Shown: positions 33,947 to 45,780 of the stretch, in pieces
Layout of the letters: the number at the start of each line of letters is the position of its first letter
Position numbering within the stretch: position 1 is the stretch's first letter
Assembly: GCA_963082975.1 (NCBI GenBank)
Contig: OY720345.1
Coordinates: 55,720,528-55,784,527, forward strand
Length of the DNA stretch: 64,000 bases
Origin: Labia minor
Taxonomy: Eukaryota > Arthropoda > Insecta > Dermaptera > Spongiphoridae
Direction of reading: 5' to 3'
Program-made: the position numbers and the translations under genes
Notes under the pieces: model-generated
The model's database searches: none
Seen by the model: only the letters and a program-made list of their open reading frames with translations
What the model was told of the DNA's origin: nothing

Positions 33947-34218
33947 CAGCGGTTGCCAAACTTTTTGACCTCACGGACCAGTTAATTCATAGTTTAAATC
34001 CCGCGGACCACTAATAGGATTTTTAAGTGTTAAATATATTTATAAATAAAAATTGTGATCAATGAACACATAAAATGTACCTAGTTAATAAAATGAAACT
34101 ATTAATAGTAACCAAGTTATAAAAGCTTTATTAATAAACCATAATAAAATAAACAAAATAAAAAAAAATTATACAAACAAAACAATTAAATATATCAAAC
34201 TTTTAGCGTTATACATTC

Positions 34219-36154
34219 CTAGTGTGATGGATGTTCCTGCTTACTTGAAATAAGATTATGGATATTTGGATCCAATGTTGTTACTGCAAGACGGAGAACT
34301 GCATTTATTTCAAGCCGAGATCGGTACCGTGTTTTGATGACTGTGACAGATGAAAAGGCCTTTTCACATAAATAAGTTGTGGAGAATTGAATCAGAATTT
34401 TCATCGCCTGTTCACTAAGCAAAGGGTATTCACTTTTTATGGAAAGCCAAAACTGAGTTCTTGAAGAGGATGAATAAAATTTAAGTTTGAGAGTTTCGTC
34501 GGAAGATAGGTCGATGAGGCTTTCTTTTAGATGCATGCTTAACTTACTATCCTGAATGTTCGCTGCAAACGGATCTAGTATCCACAAATTACCATGTCTG
34601 GGATCTTCATTCTTTGGGTAATAACGAGCAAAATATTCTGTAAGTGATTCCAAGTGCTTTTTTACTAGGGTTACCACTTGCTGGCTAACATCATTCTCCT
34701 TCATGTATTCATCAAAATTAGGAAACATTTGCAGATCGTCTTCAACCAACCGCGTTTGCCACAGTAATATTTTCTTTTGAAATGCATCCATTTTATTCCG
34801 TAGGGTGAACACGTCCTTAAGTTGTCCCTGCAAAGATATGTTTAGTTCATTTAACAGGGAAAAAATATCTGCCAGGTATGCAAGGTTTGCTAGCCATTCA
34901 TTGTCGGACAAGCATTTTTGCAATTTCGGATTATTTTCTTGCTGGAAAAATAATTTGACTTATTCCCGCAAGGCGAATAGTCGGGTCAATATTTTGCCCC
35001 TCGACAGCCATCTCACCTCAGCATGACGAAGAAGATGAGTATACTCGGAACCCATTTCTTGGCAAAGTGCCTCAAATATTCGAGAATTGAGTGCTTTGTG
35101 TCGAATTTCCTTTATAATTTTAATGACATTTGATAATACTTCATGTAGTTCCGGGAACATTTTTTTCGCTGCAAGTTGTTCTCGATGTATAATGCAGTGT
35201 GTAGATAAAATGTCTGGGTGACCAACATTCTTCACCTTTACAACAATTCCTGAAAGATGTCCAGTCATATTTGCGGCACCATCTGTGCAGATGCCAATAC
35301 ATTTTTTCCAATCAATTTCATGTTCCCGAAAATAACTATCAAGTGCTTGAAAAATCTCAGGGCTGGTTGTTCTGTATCTCTCCTTCACACTCAACCCTCA
35401 CAAAACAAAGAAGAAGTGCTTTGTTTGTAATGTCCGTAGATTCGTCAAGTTGGATTGAATAAAATGATGAATTTTTCACCATTTTTATTATCTGATTTTC
35501 AATGTCTTCGGCCATATCTTCGAATCTGCGCTTAATAGTATTAATAGACATAGGAATTACTTTCAATTTCTGAACAGCTTGCATTCCCAAAATCTGTTCA
35601 CAGGCTTTTAACATGCATGGCTTAATTAATTCTTCTCCAATCGTGTACGGCTTTTTGCATTTCGCGATCTGATTTGCTATGAGATAGGAAGCCTTAAGTA
35701 ATGATTTATCTTCCATGGTCATTTTTCTTAAAGCAATAACTTGCTTTTGCATATTTTCATGCATTCTTTTAAAATATTCTAGCGGTTTTTTTGCTAAATC
35801 CGGGTGTTTTGAATTCAAGTGTCATTCAAGTTTTGAAGGTTTTAATGCATCGTTAGATAGGCTTTCAGAACATACAACACAGAGAGGTCGTGGATCCAGT
35901 TCATTGTCAGGTTCTTCAATGAATCCAAATTTTAAGTAGTAGGGATGATATTTTCTTGAAACTTTGTGTTTTTTCTTCTCTTCACCTCCCGTTCCAACGT
36001 GTTTCCTAATGGTGCCTGATGAAGACTGTGGAGGGTCTGATTTATTGATCAGTTCACGGTTAGGTGAAGTATTATTAATGTTATTATTATCGTTCTCATT
36101 ATCTTTTGCATTACTAAAGAAATGCAAAATATTCTTTTGCTTTTTTTCACTCAT
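34219..36154 (-). pseudogene. hAT transposase (BED finger, ZBED5/SCAND3-like), inactivated
   Basis: Minus-strand pieces 36154-35822, 35818-35357, 35394-34960 and 34923-34219 cover one transposase. The start MSEKKQKNILHFF leads to a BED-type finger (CVVC, then HLNSKHPDL). The hAT core follows, with IQLDESTDITNKALLL, CIGICTDGAANMTG and EVRWLSRGKIL. The C-terminal dimerisation region has TTYLCEKAFSSVTVIKTRYR. Breaks are a TGA inside the BED finger (35822-35824), a frameshift near 35360-35390, and a TAA at 34960-34962. It cannot make a full protein. Confidence 0.9.
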
Positions 36155-36507
36155 TATGGGTTTAATTTATTTGAATCTAAAATAAAATAAAAAGAAATTT
36201 AGACAAGTCAAACTCATTTTATCCCAATAAATATCAAATAAAAGAAAATATGTACATGGTTAAGATTTAAGATCATACCTGTTTTAATATATAAATATAT
36301 AAAATGTTTTAATATATAAATATATAAAAGAAAATACACAAAAACGTCCTTAATAACCCAACTAATATATTGAATATACTTTGTATGGAACTCCGTAAGC
36401 CACCTTTAATCGTCTCAACTGATATACATATGCGACAAACAGAAGACTGAAACATTAGAAGAGTGCGAAACGAGGCGAGAATAAGACAAAACATAATGAA
36501 GCTAGAG

Positions 36508-36693
36508 CAGGGATGTCTAACCTTTTAATTTAATGGGCCACATCGCAAACTTAAATATTTAACTGGGCCGCAAAATTACCAGAATATGTTAAGCCTAGCT
36601 AGTGAATGTCTCAAAACTTAGTCGATAGTGGGCCGCATCAAAACTTTGAGTGGGCCGCAATGCGGCCCGCGGGCCGCGGGTTGGACATCCCTG
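36508..36693. mobile_element. hAT MITE nested in the hAT element
   Basis: The inverted ends CAGGGATGTCTAACC and GGTTGGACATCCCTG match closely. The target duplication AGCTAGAG is perfect at 36500-36507 and 36694-36701. The interior is rich in GGGCCGCA and GCGGCCCGCGGGCC motifs. It must be younger than the hAT element it sits in. Confidence 0.93.
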
Positions 36694-36935
36694 AGCTAGA
36701 GCTATTTCCAACTGTAGTGGCACACTATGCACGGCGGTAATTTTGAATTTACGAAATATTATTCAACATGAAAACATTTAGTTTTTATAACTTATCACGT
36801 ATTGTTATGAATTGAATCATGTTCTAATGCATCTTCAAACATAACTTAACATGATGAGTAAGTATATTCCACATTTTTCTGCGGACCACCGAAATTTTCT
36901 CGCGGACCACCACTTTGGCAACCTCTGCTGTAGAG

Positions 36936-37140
36936 CGTCGACGATCCCAAATTGCACCGCGTTCATGTTGTAAATTTAAACGGGCCAAGCGCAAGCGAAA
37001 CTGGCCAAGTAAGGCGTCGGCGGGCCGAAAGGCAACAAGGCAGGCAGAAACAACAAGAACAAGCTCTTCAGAGCGCTCGGTCCGCCTTTTTATGGAGATA
37101 TGTAAGGGTGGGGAATGTCACTCATGAGGGATGGTAAGGG
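36936..37140 (-). other. GC-richer island, part 2 (split by the hAT element)
   Basis: This is the other half of the island at 33740-33946. A TATA-like motif reads ATAAAAAGGCGG on the minus strand, followed by a GC-rich stretch that would continue into part 1. This is the layout of a promoter or an LTR. No protein family was recognised in either strand. Confidence 0.4.
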
Positions 37141-37558
37141 AGGGAGATGGTCAAACTTATTAATTTATGACAATAAAAAATAAATATTTAAAATTATAAA
37201 TGAAATTAACTTAAAAATATTAAATTAAATTATATAATTACTTAACACTAACATTTATAATTACTTAATTTAATTAATATTTAAACATAGTCGGGGGGCG
37301 GTAATTCAAATTTATTTGAATTTAGGTTCCATGCGGATCCAATTTATATAAGACTGAAATATGTCAAGATTCTTTCTTTTTACCCAATTATAATTGTAAA
37401 TAAAAAAGAAATTTTATAAAAATTCCTTTTTACTTCTTACACGAGAATTTAGTTATTATTGTATAAAATTCATTGTATATAATATATTTTATACTGTAAC
37501 CCCCACCCCTCTACTCAATTATGTAGTCAGGATAGCTATGCAGAGGGGAACGCGCAAT
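37141..37558. other. AT-rich stretch
   Basis: Nothing recognised. Confidence 0.6.
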
Positions 37559-37785
37559 ATCATGTAAGCCAAACACAATTCGATTATAAATTAAATAAAC
37601 TAAAAATCCTAATTTCACAATATGATCATAACAATTTAACTATCGAATGATCCCATTCAACTCACTCTTAATAAGAACAATCTTCCCTAAAAATGAATCA
37701 TATAAAAAAAATATAATTATATATTTCAGATCAATAAAGTAATAAAAGAAATCTCTTTGGGCTCCTGGATGTAAATAACTGAAAA
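37559..37785 (-). repeat. Repeat family D, copy 1
   Basis: It is the reverse complement of 41372-41600, with long matching blocks such as GGGAAGATTGTTCTTATTAA and GAAATTAGGATTTTTAGTTT on the minus strand. The copies differ by a few substitutions and small indels. Confidence 0.8.
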
Positions 37786-38144
37786 TGTGTTTATTATTAT
37801 TATTATTATTTATTTATTTATTCAATTTTTTAACTAATAAGTTTTACTTTTTTGAATTAATTATCGTATACATAATTTTAATTAAACATATTCGCATATT
37901 CGTTTATGTATTTGTTAATTTTTGCTTCATAATGATACCAGCTAGCGCCATGGTTCATGTCTATAGGCGATTAATGTATTCACACAAACGATTATTAACA
38001 AATCACAGCATATCAAATTAAAATGAATATTATAATCGTTGATAAAGATTCGGATTTATTAAAATGATATCAATGATGATAGGGGCAATTACAAATTAAT
38101 TGCGAAAATACCATTATATTTTACTTTTTCCTTCTAAATAATTT

Positions 38145-38480
38145 TTACCGACCGACGATAGTAAGGGAGCTATTGTTTTCACACCAAATTTCACATGTGG
38201 AGATTTTTACATATCTCCACGAATCATGCATTTTCTTAACAGAAAAAAATATATTTAGCATGATGTCTGTATAGATGTGTACAGCTTGAACAGCTCAACG
38301 GATTTTGATGAAATTTGGTATCTATATATTTAATACGATAGTGTCCGTCTGTACGCAAAAAACTCCAGAGCCTAAACTACAAGGAGTAAGGTAACCAAAT
38401 TTTTCTGAGGTGAAGTGTACCTCAAATGATGAAAAATAAAAAAGAAATTAGAATCTTAGGTAACTCCTGAGCTGAGCTGC
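38145..38480 (+). repeat. Repeat family B, copy 1 (left part)
   Basis: It starts ACCGACCGACGATAGTAAGG and contains TTTTCACACCAAATTTCACA, CATATCTCCAC and GATGAAATTTGGTAT. Other copies are at 39820-40185, 58812-59412 and 60890-61112. No ORF. Confidence 0.75.
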
Positions 38481-38779
38481 GGGTGTTCCATTTTCCAGAA
38501 ATATATATAAAGGAGAGAGTTTGTATGTATGAAATTTGTTTACTTTTTTGTTGTCATAGAAACAGATATATATATATAATTAGAACCTCTCTCTCTCTCT
38601 CTATTTAAAATTTTAAAAAATGGAGTGTTCTAGACAAATTAAGAAATTTAAATGCCTTATGCAACAATGATAGGTAAATGAATTGAACTGGAAGAGGAGA
38701 CATGTGATTAGAGAAATTGGGGAAAAATCAACCGAAATGTAATTAAACCAAAAAATTCAAGAATTATGATACGGATACG

Positions 38780-39743
38780 ACTTACATACAATTAACATAA
38801 AAAATGTAGAATTTGAAAAAGTATAAATATTTAAATACTTAAGATCTCTAATCACGAAGGATAATAATATTCGAGAAGAATTTAAATCGATGTTGTAATT
38901 GAGTAACCAAAATTAAATATATAAAACAATTATTTTTCATGTTGATCGATGACTAGGGTGACCATATTTCGAAAACACCAAACCGGGACAAACGGTATTT
39001 TTTAGAACTAAATTGAAAAAACTTTGAAAAAAAAATTACGACATGTCCTAAATATTGAAAAAACGGGACAGTAGGGTGTCCCGAAGACATTTTTGGGACA
39101 GAGCACCTAAAGACGGGACGTTTGGTCACCCTATCGATGACTCTGGGAGACGAGAGTAGATTTGGAGTATTTGTGAGATTAATATTGTTCGCAGCATTTA
39201 TAGGCCAAAAGAAGATGAGGTCACAGGGGGATGGCGGAGATGGCATAACGAGAAATAATGTCCAGATATAGTTAAGGTTATAAAATCAAAAAGGCTGGGA
39301 TGGGAAGGGGACGTGGTTGGAATTGGAGAAACTAGAAATTGGGAGAAACCGATTGGGAAACACCCGGTGGAAGACCAAGGACCAAGGTGGGTGGACAATG
39401 AAGGAAGGGACATGGGAGAGATGGGACAGGGTAGGATTTGATTGTAGCTCAGGATAGGGACGCTTAGAGAAATGTGGATGCTGCGGCTAAGAACTTTCGA
39501 AAACTGTAGAGACACAGAGTTAGATAAATACAATAATAATATATAATTATTATACTGATTAAATTAAAATATATATTACAAGAAAACAAATACATGTCTT
39601 ATCTACTTATACTGATTGAAACAAAATGGATGAAAACCTTTTACATACAGACTTTCAACCAAATACTATGTATCACTCGGGGGTACAGGGGGCGGAGCCC
39701 CCGTCTAGGTGTTAAGAGCGCCGAAGGCGCTCGGAGCAGCTAG
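38780..39743 (+). mobile_element. Helitron 3' segment with LINE remnant (copy E)
   Basis: It ends with the GC hairpin GAGCGCCGAAGGCGCTC, then CTAG at 39740-39743 before a T, as in the other Helitrons here. Upstream is a diverged LINE reverse-transcriptase tail (GATGAGGTCACAGG, AGAACTTTCGA). A MITE is inserted at 38954. The 5' boundary is not clear. Confidence 0.65.
38954..39133. mobile_element. MITE with TAGGGTGACCA ends
   Basis: The inverted ends TAGGGTGACCA and TGGTCACCCTA match. The 8-bp flank TCGATGAC is perfect at 38946-38953 and 39134-39141. It contains CGGGACA motifs near both ends. It interrupts the LINE remnant of copy E. Confidence 0.93.
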
Positions 39744-39819
39744 TATTTACTTAATGCATCAGTATGATGAATTGATCAACTTTTGGTGCAAATCCGGAAA
39801 CTAGAAGTGGTAGTATTAG

Positions 39820-40185
39820 CGATCGACGATAGGAAGGGAAGGGTTATTTTCACACCAAATTTCACATGAGGAGATTTTTTTATATATCACCACGAATCAT
39901 ACACTTTGTATTGGTTTTATCCTCGGGGAAATCATATTTATTAGTTTTTTCTTGATTTAAAATTATATGACGTCATCTAGCCATTCATGACGTCACAGCC
40001 TGGTCTTGCATATATATTATAAATAAAATTAAATTAAAAATGTTTATATTTATTATTTATGTTATATCCATATCTGTTTTTTATTAGATTAATAGATATA
40101 TTAAAATTATTTGAAATTGTTTCTGTAGCTGGAAATTAATATACTTCAAACCGTCGGTCGGTTCGGACTTGGCCACAGGTCAACT
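39820..40185 (+). repeat. Repeat family B, copy 2
   Basis: It runs from CGATCGACGATAGGAAGGGA to CCGTCGGTCGGTTCGG and includes TGACGTCATC and GAAATTGTTTCTGTAGCTGG. The two ends of the family are weakly inverted (ACCGACCGACG against CGTCGGTCGGT), suggesting a TIR element. Confidence 0.7.
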
Positions 40186-40372
40186 TATTATTTATAATTT
40201 TAACATTATTTATTAATACATGATCAATTTAGATTCGTTATTTTATATATTTCCACGGTTCTATTCAAATGACTATTGTTTTCATTTATCAAAAAAATCA
40301 ACTCAATTTACACTAAACTTTTATTTCAATTGTTAATTCAAAAATCTTATAATTATTTTATTCAGTGGCGTA

Positions 40373-41115
40373 CCTAGGGGGGTGCGGTCCGCACCGGGCG
40401 GCACTTATCTTGGGGCGGCATTTTTTATATTTAGTTATAGTTGTAAAAAGCAACTTATTCATTTCATATTTATTTTTTTTTCTTTCTTAATAATAAATGA
40501 TTATTATGATTATTATAAGTTTACTATTTGATTTATTTAAATTATGATTAACTATATGATTTCGAATATTATTCCTCGGTGTATATAAATGCATTTTAGT
40601 GTAAATTTTGAATTCTAATTCCAAGAACAGGATAATAATTTTATTTTATTGTATTCATTAAAATTCGTTGAATTCGTAAACGCATCTTTACGATTTTGTT
40701 CAGCAATTTTTCCTAACTAAAAATTTTTGATATCAGTTTATAAATGTTATTTCTTTTGAAAAGTTTATATGATTACTTTGAAGTGATATACCAATATTTT
40801 TTTAAATCATCGATTTTTCTTTTGAAAATCAGGGCCGGTGGAAAAAATATAAATATAAATTTTGAGAGCATTATACACGATTTTTCTAGTATGAAAGCTA
40901 GAAAAGTAAATATTATATTAATATGTTTACGAGTGCATACAAATATGTGTAAAAAAATTTACTCTGTTATGTTAAATTAATTAATATTGATTAAATAACT
41001 TAATAATTTATTTATGTGCATTAATTTATAAATACCACTATTTGATTGACTTATAATAAAAAGGGGGGCAAACTGGAGATCGCCCCGGGCGGCAAAAGTT
41101 CTAGGTACGCCACTG
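40373..41115. mobile_element. hAT-type non-autonomous element, 743 bp
   Basis: The inverted ends CAGTGGCGTACCTAG and CTAGGTACGCCACTG are almost perfect. The 8-bp duplication ATTTTATT lies at 40365-40372 and 41116-41123. Subterminal CCGGGCGGCA motifs occur at both ends. The interior is AT-rich and has no convincing ORF. Confidence 0.93.
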
Positions 41116-41143
41116 ATTTTATTATAAAATCAAATACTAATGA

Positions 41144-41371
41144 GATTTTGGGCCTTTTTTAAAATGGTTCATTGGGCTACTCGTGGCGCATTCTATCGAC
41201 AGATTGACGAAACTCATTCCTGATCGACCTGCTCTTGGGCGCGAATATAATTTATTACAAACAATATTGGAGGATACGGATAATCCCATCGTTTTCTGCC
41301 ATAATGATCTTCTCTTAGGAAATATCATCTACAATTCTTCTGCTGGCTCTGTTATCTTAATTGACTACTTT
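41144..41371 (+). pseudogene. Ethanolamine-kinase-like fragment
   Basis: An open stretch of about 75 codons contains NPIVFCHNDLLLGNIIYN and, a few residues on, VILIDY. This fits the conserved catalytic Brenner motif (HNDLxxxN) and the following IDxE block of choline/ethanolamine kinases (Drosophila easily shocked). The Glu after IDY is replaced and the frame then runs into repeat family D and stops at 41413. It is an isolated exon or captured gene piece, not a working kinase. Confidence 0.65.
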
Positions 41372-41600
41372 CAATTATGTACATCCAGGCCCCCAGAGAG
41401 ATTTCTTTTATAACTTTATTGATCTGAAATATATAATTATATTTTTTTATATATATGATTCATTTTTAGGGAAGATTGTTCTTATTAAGAGTGAGTTGGA
41501 TGGAATCAATTGTTAAATTGTTATGTTCATATTGTGAAATTAGGATTTTTAGTTTATTTAATTTATAATCGAATTTTTTGGCTTACATGATATAAAGCCG
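41372..41600 (+). repeat. Repeat family D, copy 2
   Basis: This is the inverted partner of 37559-37785. It joins directly to the kinase-like fragment on its left, starting around TACATCCAGG. Confidence 0.8.
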
Positions 41601-42064
41601 GCTCCACACATGCGGTGTTTGTCAAATAACGAATATTTACCAAATACCGAGCACCAAGTTTAGGTGCTTGTATTGAATATTCGTCTTGTTAATATTATTA
41701 ATATATAAATATAACCTCCTTAATTTGGTTTATTGAATTTAATTGAATAATTTAATTAATTGAATTCAATTAATCATAATAATGTAATGTAATACTTTAT
41801 AATAAATTATTTAATTGGAATTGCTAATTTATTATATAAAAAAGGAATTGTTAGAGGAACAATATTATTTATTAAAATTGTGGGGTAATTGTTTACAAAA
41901 CGGGAAGCTTCAGGGAATGTCGTGTAGATGGCGCAAAACTAAATGGGAGAATGAATTTAATTTTGAATTTAAATATAATAATATATAATAATTACTTACT
42001 CTCAATATTATAAGATAAAATTTTACTATTAATTATAAAAAAAATGTATCATTTTTATTAACCA
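41601..42064. other. AT-rich stretch
   Basis: Nothing recognised; one short GC-richer patch near 41890-41945. Confidence 0.55.
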
Positions 42065-42475
42065 TTACAGTCTGTTATCTCGGTATTTTTGAATAGCTTT
42101 GGCTACATCATCACAACGAGTTTTCGCTATAGTTTGAATACTTTCTTTGAACGAAATTGTAGTCACTTTAAAAATCTTACGTCGGTACTGCAGTGTTTTT
42201 TTCTTCTCCAACACTTCATTTAATTCATTGCCGCAAAATAGACAACACTGATTGAAGCAAAATGTAGTTTCATTTACTCGTGCTCTAGAACGAGGAGGAC
42301 TTATTTTTGATGAACTAGCTGATTCTTCTTGGCGCCGTCTTTTCACGACATCAATGCTACTTTTTCGAATATAATTTTTTCGACACCGAACATGAATTTT
42401 TACAGATGTCTGGTCTTTCAGGTACTCCGAAAACTCATCACCTCTTTCAATACTTGCATCGATTAATGCTTTCAT
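42065..42475 (-). CDS. Uncharacterised cysteine-containing ORF, probably a transposon-derived fragment
   Basis: A 136-codon minus-strand frame (the first ATG may be internal to a longer protein) contains VKIHVRCRKNYI, then CCLFCGNEL and TRCDDVAKAIQKYRDNRL. The pattern of spaced Cys with CxFCG resembles the N-terminal region of a family of repetitive uncharacterised proteins often found in arthropod genomes; that match is from memory. No homologous continuation is seen past the stop, so it is probably truncated. Confidence 0.4.
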   Translation of the reverse strand: MKALIDASIERGDEFSEYLKDQTSVKIHVRCRKNYIRKSSIDVVKRRRQEESASSSKISPPRSRARVNETTFCFNQCCLFCGNELNEVLEKKKTLQYRRKIFKVTTISFKESIQTIAKTRCDDVAKAIQKYRDNRL

Positions 42476-42628
42476 GCCACAGTAACAACTTCACTTTCAG
42501 TCCAAGTTGACTACAAATAAAGCAGAAACGGCTCGGACAGTTGACCCCTGCTGATCGATTTTTAATGGCGACAGTCGAAAGGATAAGCGATAGACACGAG
42601 CTGTTACAACGAAGGAATGCTTACGAAT

Positions 42629-42951
42629 AACAGTATTTTGTTGAGTATGAGACCTTTGAAACGGAGCAGGTATACGAGCATCGCCACGCTAACAATTGAA
42701 TGGCAGGCAATGCGACTAAATGAAATTAGGAAGCGGAGTTTTTGACGTTCATTTATAATCTAAGAATTCGTAATATGCACGCTAATGTACTTTTATATAC
42801 ATTTTTGAACCGAGTAAACATATGAGTCCCTAAGTCTTATACGTACAAATTATACAATTCTTAGAATATAGAACGTCAATGAATTGTTAGCGTGGCGATG
42901 GTCTTATACCTGTTCCGTTTCAAAGGTCTCATACTCAGCAGAATACTGTTA
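42629..42951. repeat. Foldback (palindromic) element
   Basis: Long imperfect inverted arms are present. The left arm (AACAGTATTTTG, GAGACCTTTGAAACGG, ATCGCCACGCTAACAATT) is matched inverted on the right (AATTGTTAGCGTGGCGAT, CCGTTTCAAAGGTCTC, AATACTGTT). The central spacer is about 100 bases. No ORF. Confidence 0.8.
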
Positions 42952-43202
42952 GTGATGAAATTACATCTCAATATTCTTACTTACCTATATTTTTATCGAT
43001 ATATATTCAATATCCTCAGAAATTAAGACTCATTTTGAATTTATTGGAATTAAAGAATAAAAGTAATGCTAGTATTAATTTAATAAAATCTATATATATA
43101 AAAAAAGGTTTTTGTCTGCACATTGCTCAGAATTTAAAAATTTTTGCATATCTTCGCGTTTCATGACCTCTAGAATCCAAAAGTGACTTTAGAATTTTTC
43201 AC

Positions 43203-43285
<83 letters not shown>

Positions 43286-43286
43286 C
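43203..43286. repeat. (TCTG)n microsatellite in Helitron copy A
   Basis: About twenty tandem TCTG units. The sister Helitron at about 54480-54507 has only about six to seven, so the tract varies between copies. Confidence 0.95.
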
Positions 43287-44817
43287 GGAAAATTACTATT
43301 TTATAGACTCAGAATTGGCTGAACCGATTTCTTTGAAATTACATCACAATATTCTTATATACCTCTAGAGTAACATAGGCTATAAATTTTATTAATATCT
43401 TATCAATAACCGCAGAAATTAATTTTTTAAAGTTTAGATAATTCTCCGTGTTGTTCATTCAAGAGCAGCTCGCGGCTCACTGTCGGCCTAGCGGAATCAT
43501 TTCAAACAATGAATTATCATAGAGATTCCCAATCGAAGAATTATTATAATATTTCCCTTTTTATTTTAAATTCTAATATACAAATATCAATTCAATTAAA
43601 TAATTTATTCTAAAAGTTCTCAATTTAATTAAAATATTTATTAGATCATATTTTATCTTAAATTATTTTTTATTTAATTGAATATTTCTTCTTTTCTATA
43701 ATATATATATAATAATATATAAATTTTATCATTGAATAATAAAAAAAAATATTATTTAACCTGAATTAAAATGACTGAATTATATTATCTTTGTTTTTTA
43801 TTTTAATTTAATTACTCTATTATTAATTAACTATATATATATATATATTATATAAAAATTAAAATATGATGATATAAAGTTGTTTTAAATTTTTGACATT
43901 TTTAAATTGGATATATTTTTTAAATTTATTAAAATGTCTTTTTTATTTATTATGTTTAAAAGATTCATTTTTATTATGTGATATTAATAAAAAATAACGA
44001 TGCTCTGTGCAAGTCGAATCATGTTGCACATAATTAAATAACAATTGCCAAACAAAGAATATAATATTTTTTTAAATTCTTATATTTAAATATCATTTCA
44101 ATTAAATAATTTATTCTAAAAGGTCTCATTTTAATGCAATTTATAATTTTCTTCTAATTCAGATTTAGGACAAATCGTACAACATTATATCAAATCTCGC
44201 TAAGAACATTCAATATTTTTGTACACAAAATATTCAGAGTATTGGCTAAGCGTATCACTCACAATCAGTTTATATTGAAATTTATATAAATTAACAAAGT
44301 AAAAATTTTTATTTGTTTAAATTTTATTATAATGAATCAAAAAAAATTAAATATATAGATCACATGATTAAGAGAAGCAAAAAACTTAACAGAAAATAAC
44401 TGTTGGATGGAGGTCGGACATGACAGAAACTGTAAGCGAAATCTTCATATTGCGACGAATAATTTTCAAATCCCCTAGCACCACAGAATTTAAGTTTCTT
44501 TTAAGGAAAATAACTATGATCTAAAAAAATTAATAAATGAACTTAATAATAAAAAAAACAAATAAATCAATTAATTTAAATTAATACTATTAATGAATGT
44601 ATATATTGGTCATTTATCTATAGTTTTATACCGTTAATTTTTATAAATTGTCTCAAGTCTCTATTTTTGCATTTTCTCAAGTTTCATTATAATTAAAAAT
44701 ATTCAATAATAATCTAGCAATGAAAATAAAATACCAAAATGTAATGATCAAGAAATATTATACTCTATTATAACATATACAATACTTATAAACTATAGGC
44801 GGAGGAAATATTAGGAG

Positions 44818-45780
44818 ATATCATTGCGGGTTCAGGCCAAATCGACCAACATTAATTAAGATATTTTCATTATGACAGATATTAGGAAAAAAACCGCGAA
44901 TTCAATATTTCTGTTCACTAATTATTTGTAGACTTTAGTAAAACATACGCATAACTCAATAGATCCGGATAAACTTTTTCAAATTTTCAATCTTCAAATT
45001 TCTCTTCAAGGTAGTAAAGAAAGAATAAGATGCGGAAATCAATTGTAAAATATTAGGTTACTCAGACGACTTAAATATAATAGGAGATTCGGCAATTGCA
45101 ATTACAGATAGCGAGGAAAATTTAATGGAGGTTTGAAATTAATAGTGATAAGAAAAAATATTTAGTAACAAAGAGGAAGAGTATTAGCATACAAAATCTT
45201 AAGATACAAAATGTAGAATTTGAATATGTAGAAAAATTGAATGTAATCACGAAGGATAATAATATTTGAGAAGAATTTAAATCGGGGTTGCAATCGGGAA
45301 ACGCCTGTTATCTGCAATAAAGAGGCTTATCTCTTCAAAATTATTATCAAAGGGAATATATAAAAAGATTATTTTGCCTGTTGCATTATATGGGTGGGAG
45401 GCATGGTCTATGACCCTTGGAGATGAGAGTAGATTCAGAGTATTTGAGAATAGGATTCTTCCCTGCATTTATTGGCCAAAGAAAGATGAGGTCACCGGGT
45501 ATGAGGGAGACTGTATAACAAGAAATTGCATGGCCTCTCTGCATCTTCAGAAATAGTTAGGGTTATAAAAGGGAAAAAGCTGCGATAGGCAGGGCACGTG
45601 GCAAGAATGGGAGAGGAAAAAGATATTGGTGGGAAGACCGATTGGAAAACGTCCGCTTGGAAAACCAATGACGCGTAGGAAGGGACGTAAGAGAGATGGA
45701 ATAAGGGCTCAGGATAGGGACACTTGGAGAAATGTGGTTGTTGCGGCTAAGAACTTTAGAGTATCTTTGAGCCACATAGG
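44818..45780 (+). pseudogene. LINE reverse-transcriptase fragment carried in Helitron copy A
   Basis: In several broken frames there are LINE RT motifs: CGFRPNRPT near 44828, VDFSKTY near 44933, GYSDDLNII near 45058 (the YxDD box as YSDD), and YGWEAWSMTLGDESRFRVFE with FYWPKKDEVTG-type sequence near 45390-45500. The order matches the C-terminal half of a non-LTR reverse transcriptase. Stops and shifts show that it is dead. Confidence 0.8.

Larger units (their letters stand above)
33947..36927 (-). mobile_element. hAT element (Buster-like) with 8-bp target duplication
   Basis: The ends CAGCGGTTGCCAAA and, inverted, CAGAGGTTGCCAAA match 13 of 14 bases. The target duplication CTGTAGAG is perfect at 33939-33946 and 36928-36935, with TA at its centre as reported for the Buster group. 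The element is 2981 bp, encodes a minus-strand BED/hAT transposase relic and carries a nested MITE at 36508-36693. Confidence 0.92.

Noticed and set aside
33644..37122. Solo LTR interrupted by the hAT
   Set aside because: The TATA-like motif and GC content fit, but no TG/CA ends with a target duplication could be found.
43203..43286. Regular short repeats that might suggest a CRISPR-like array or the coding ORF SVCLSVCL...
   Set aside because: It is a plain TCTG microsatellite without spacers. The ORF is only the translation of the tandem repeat.
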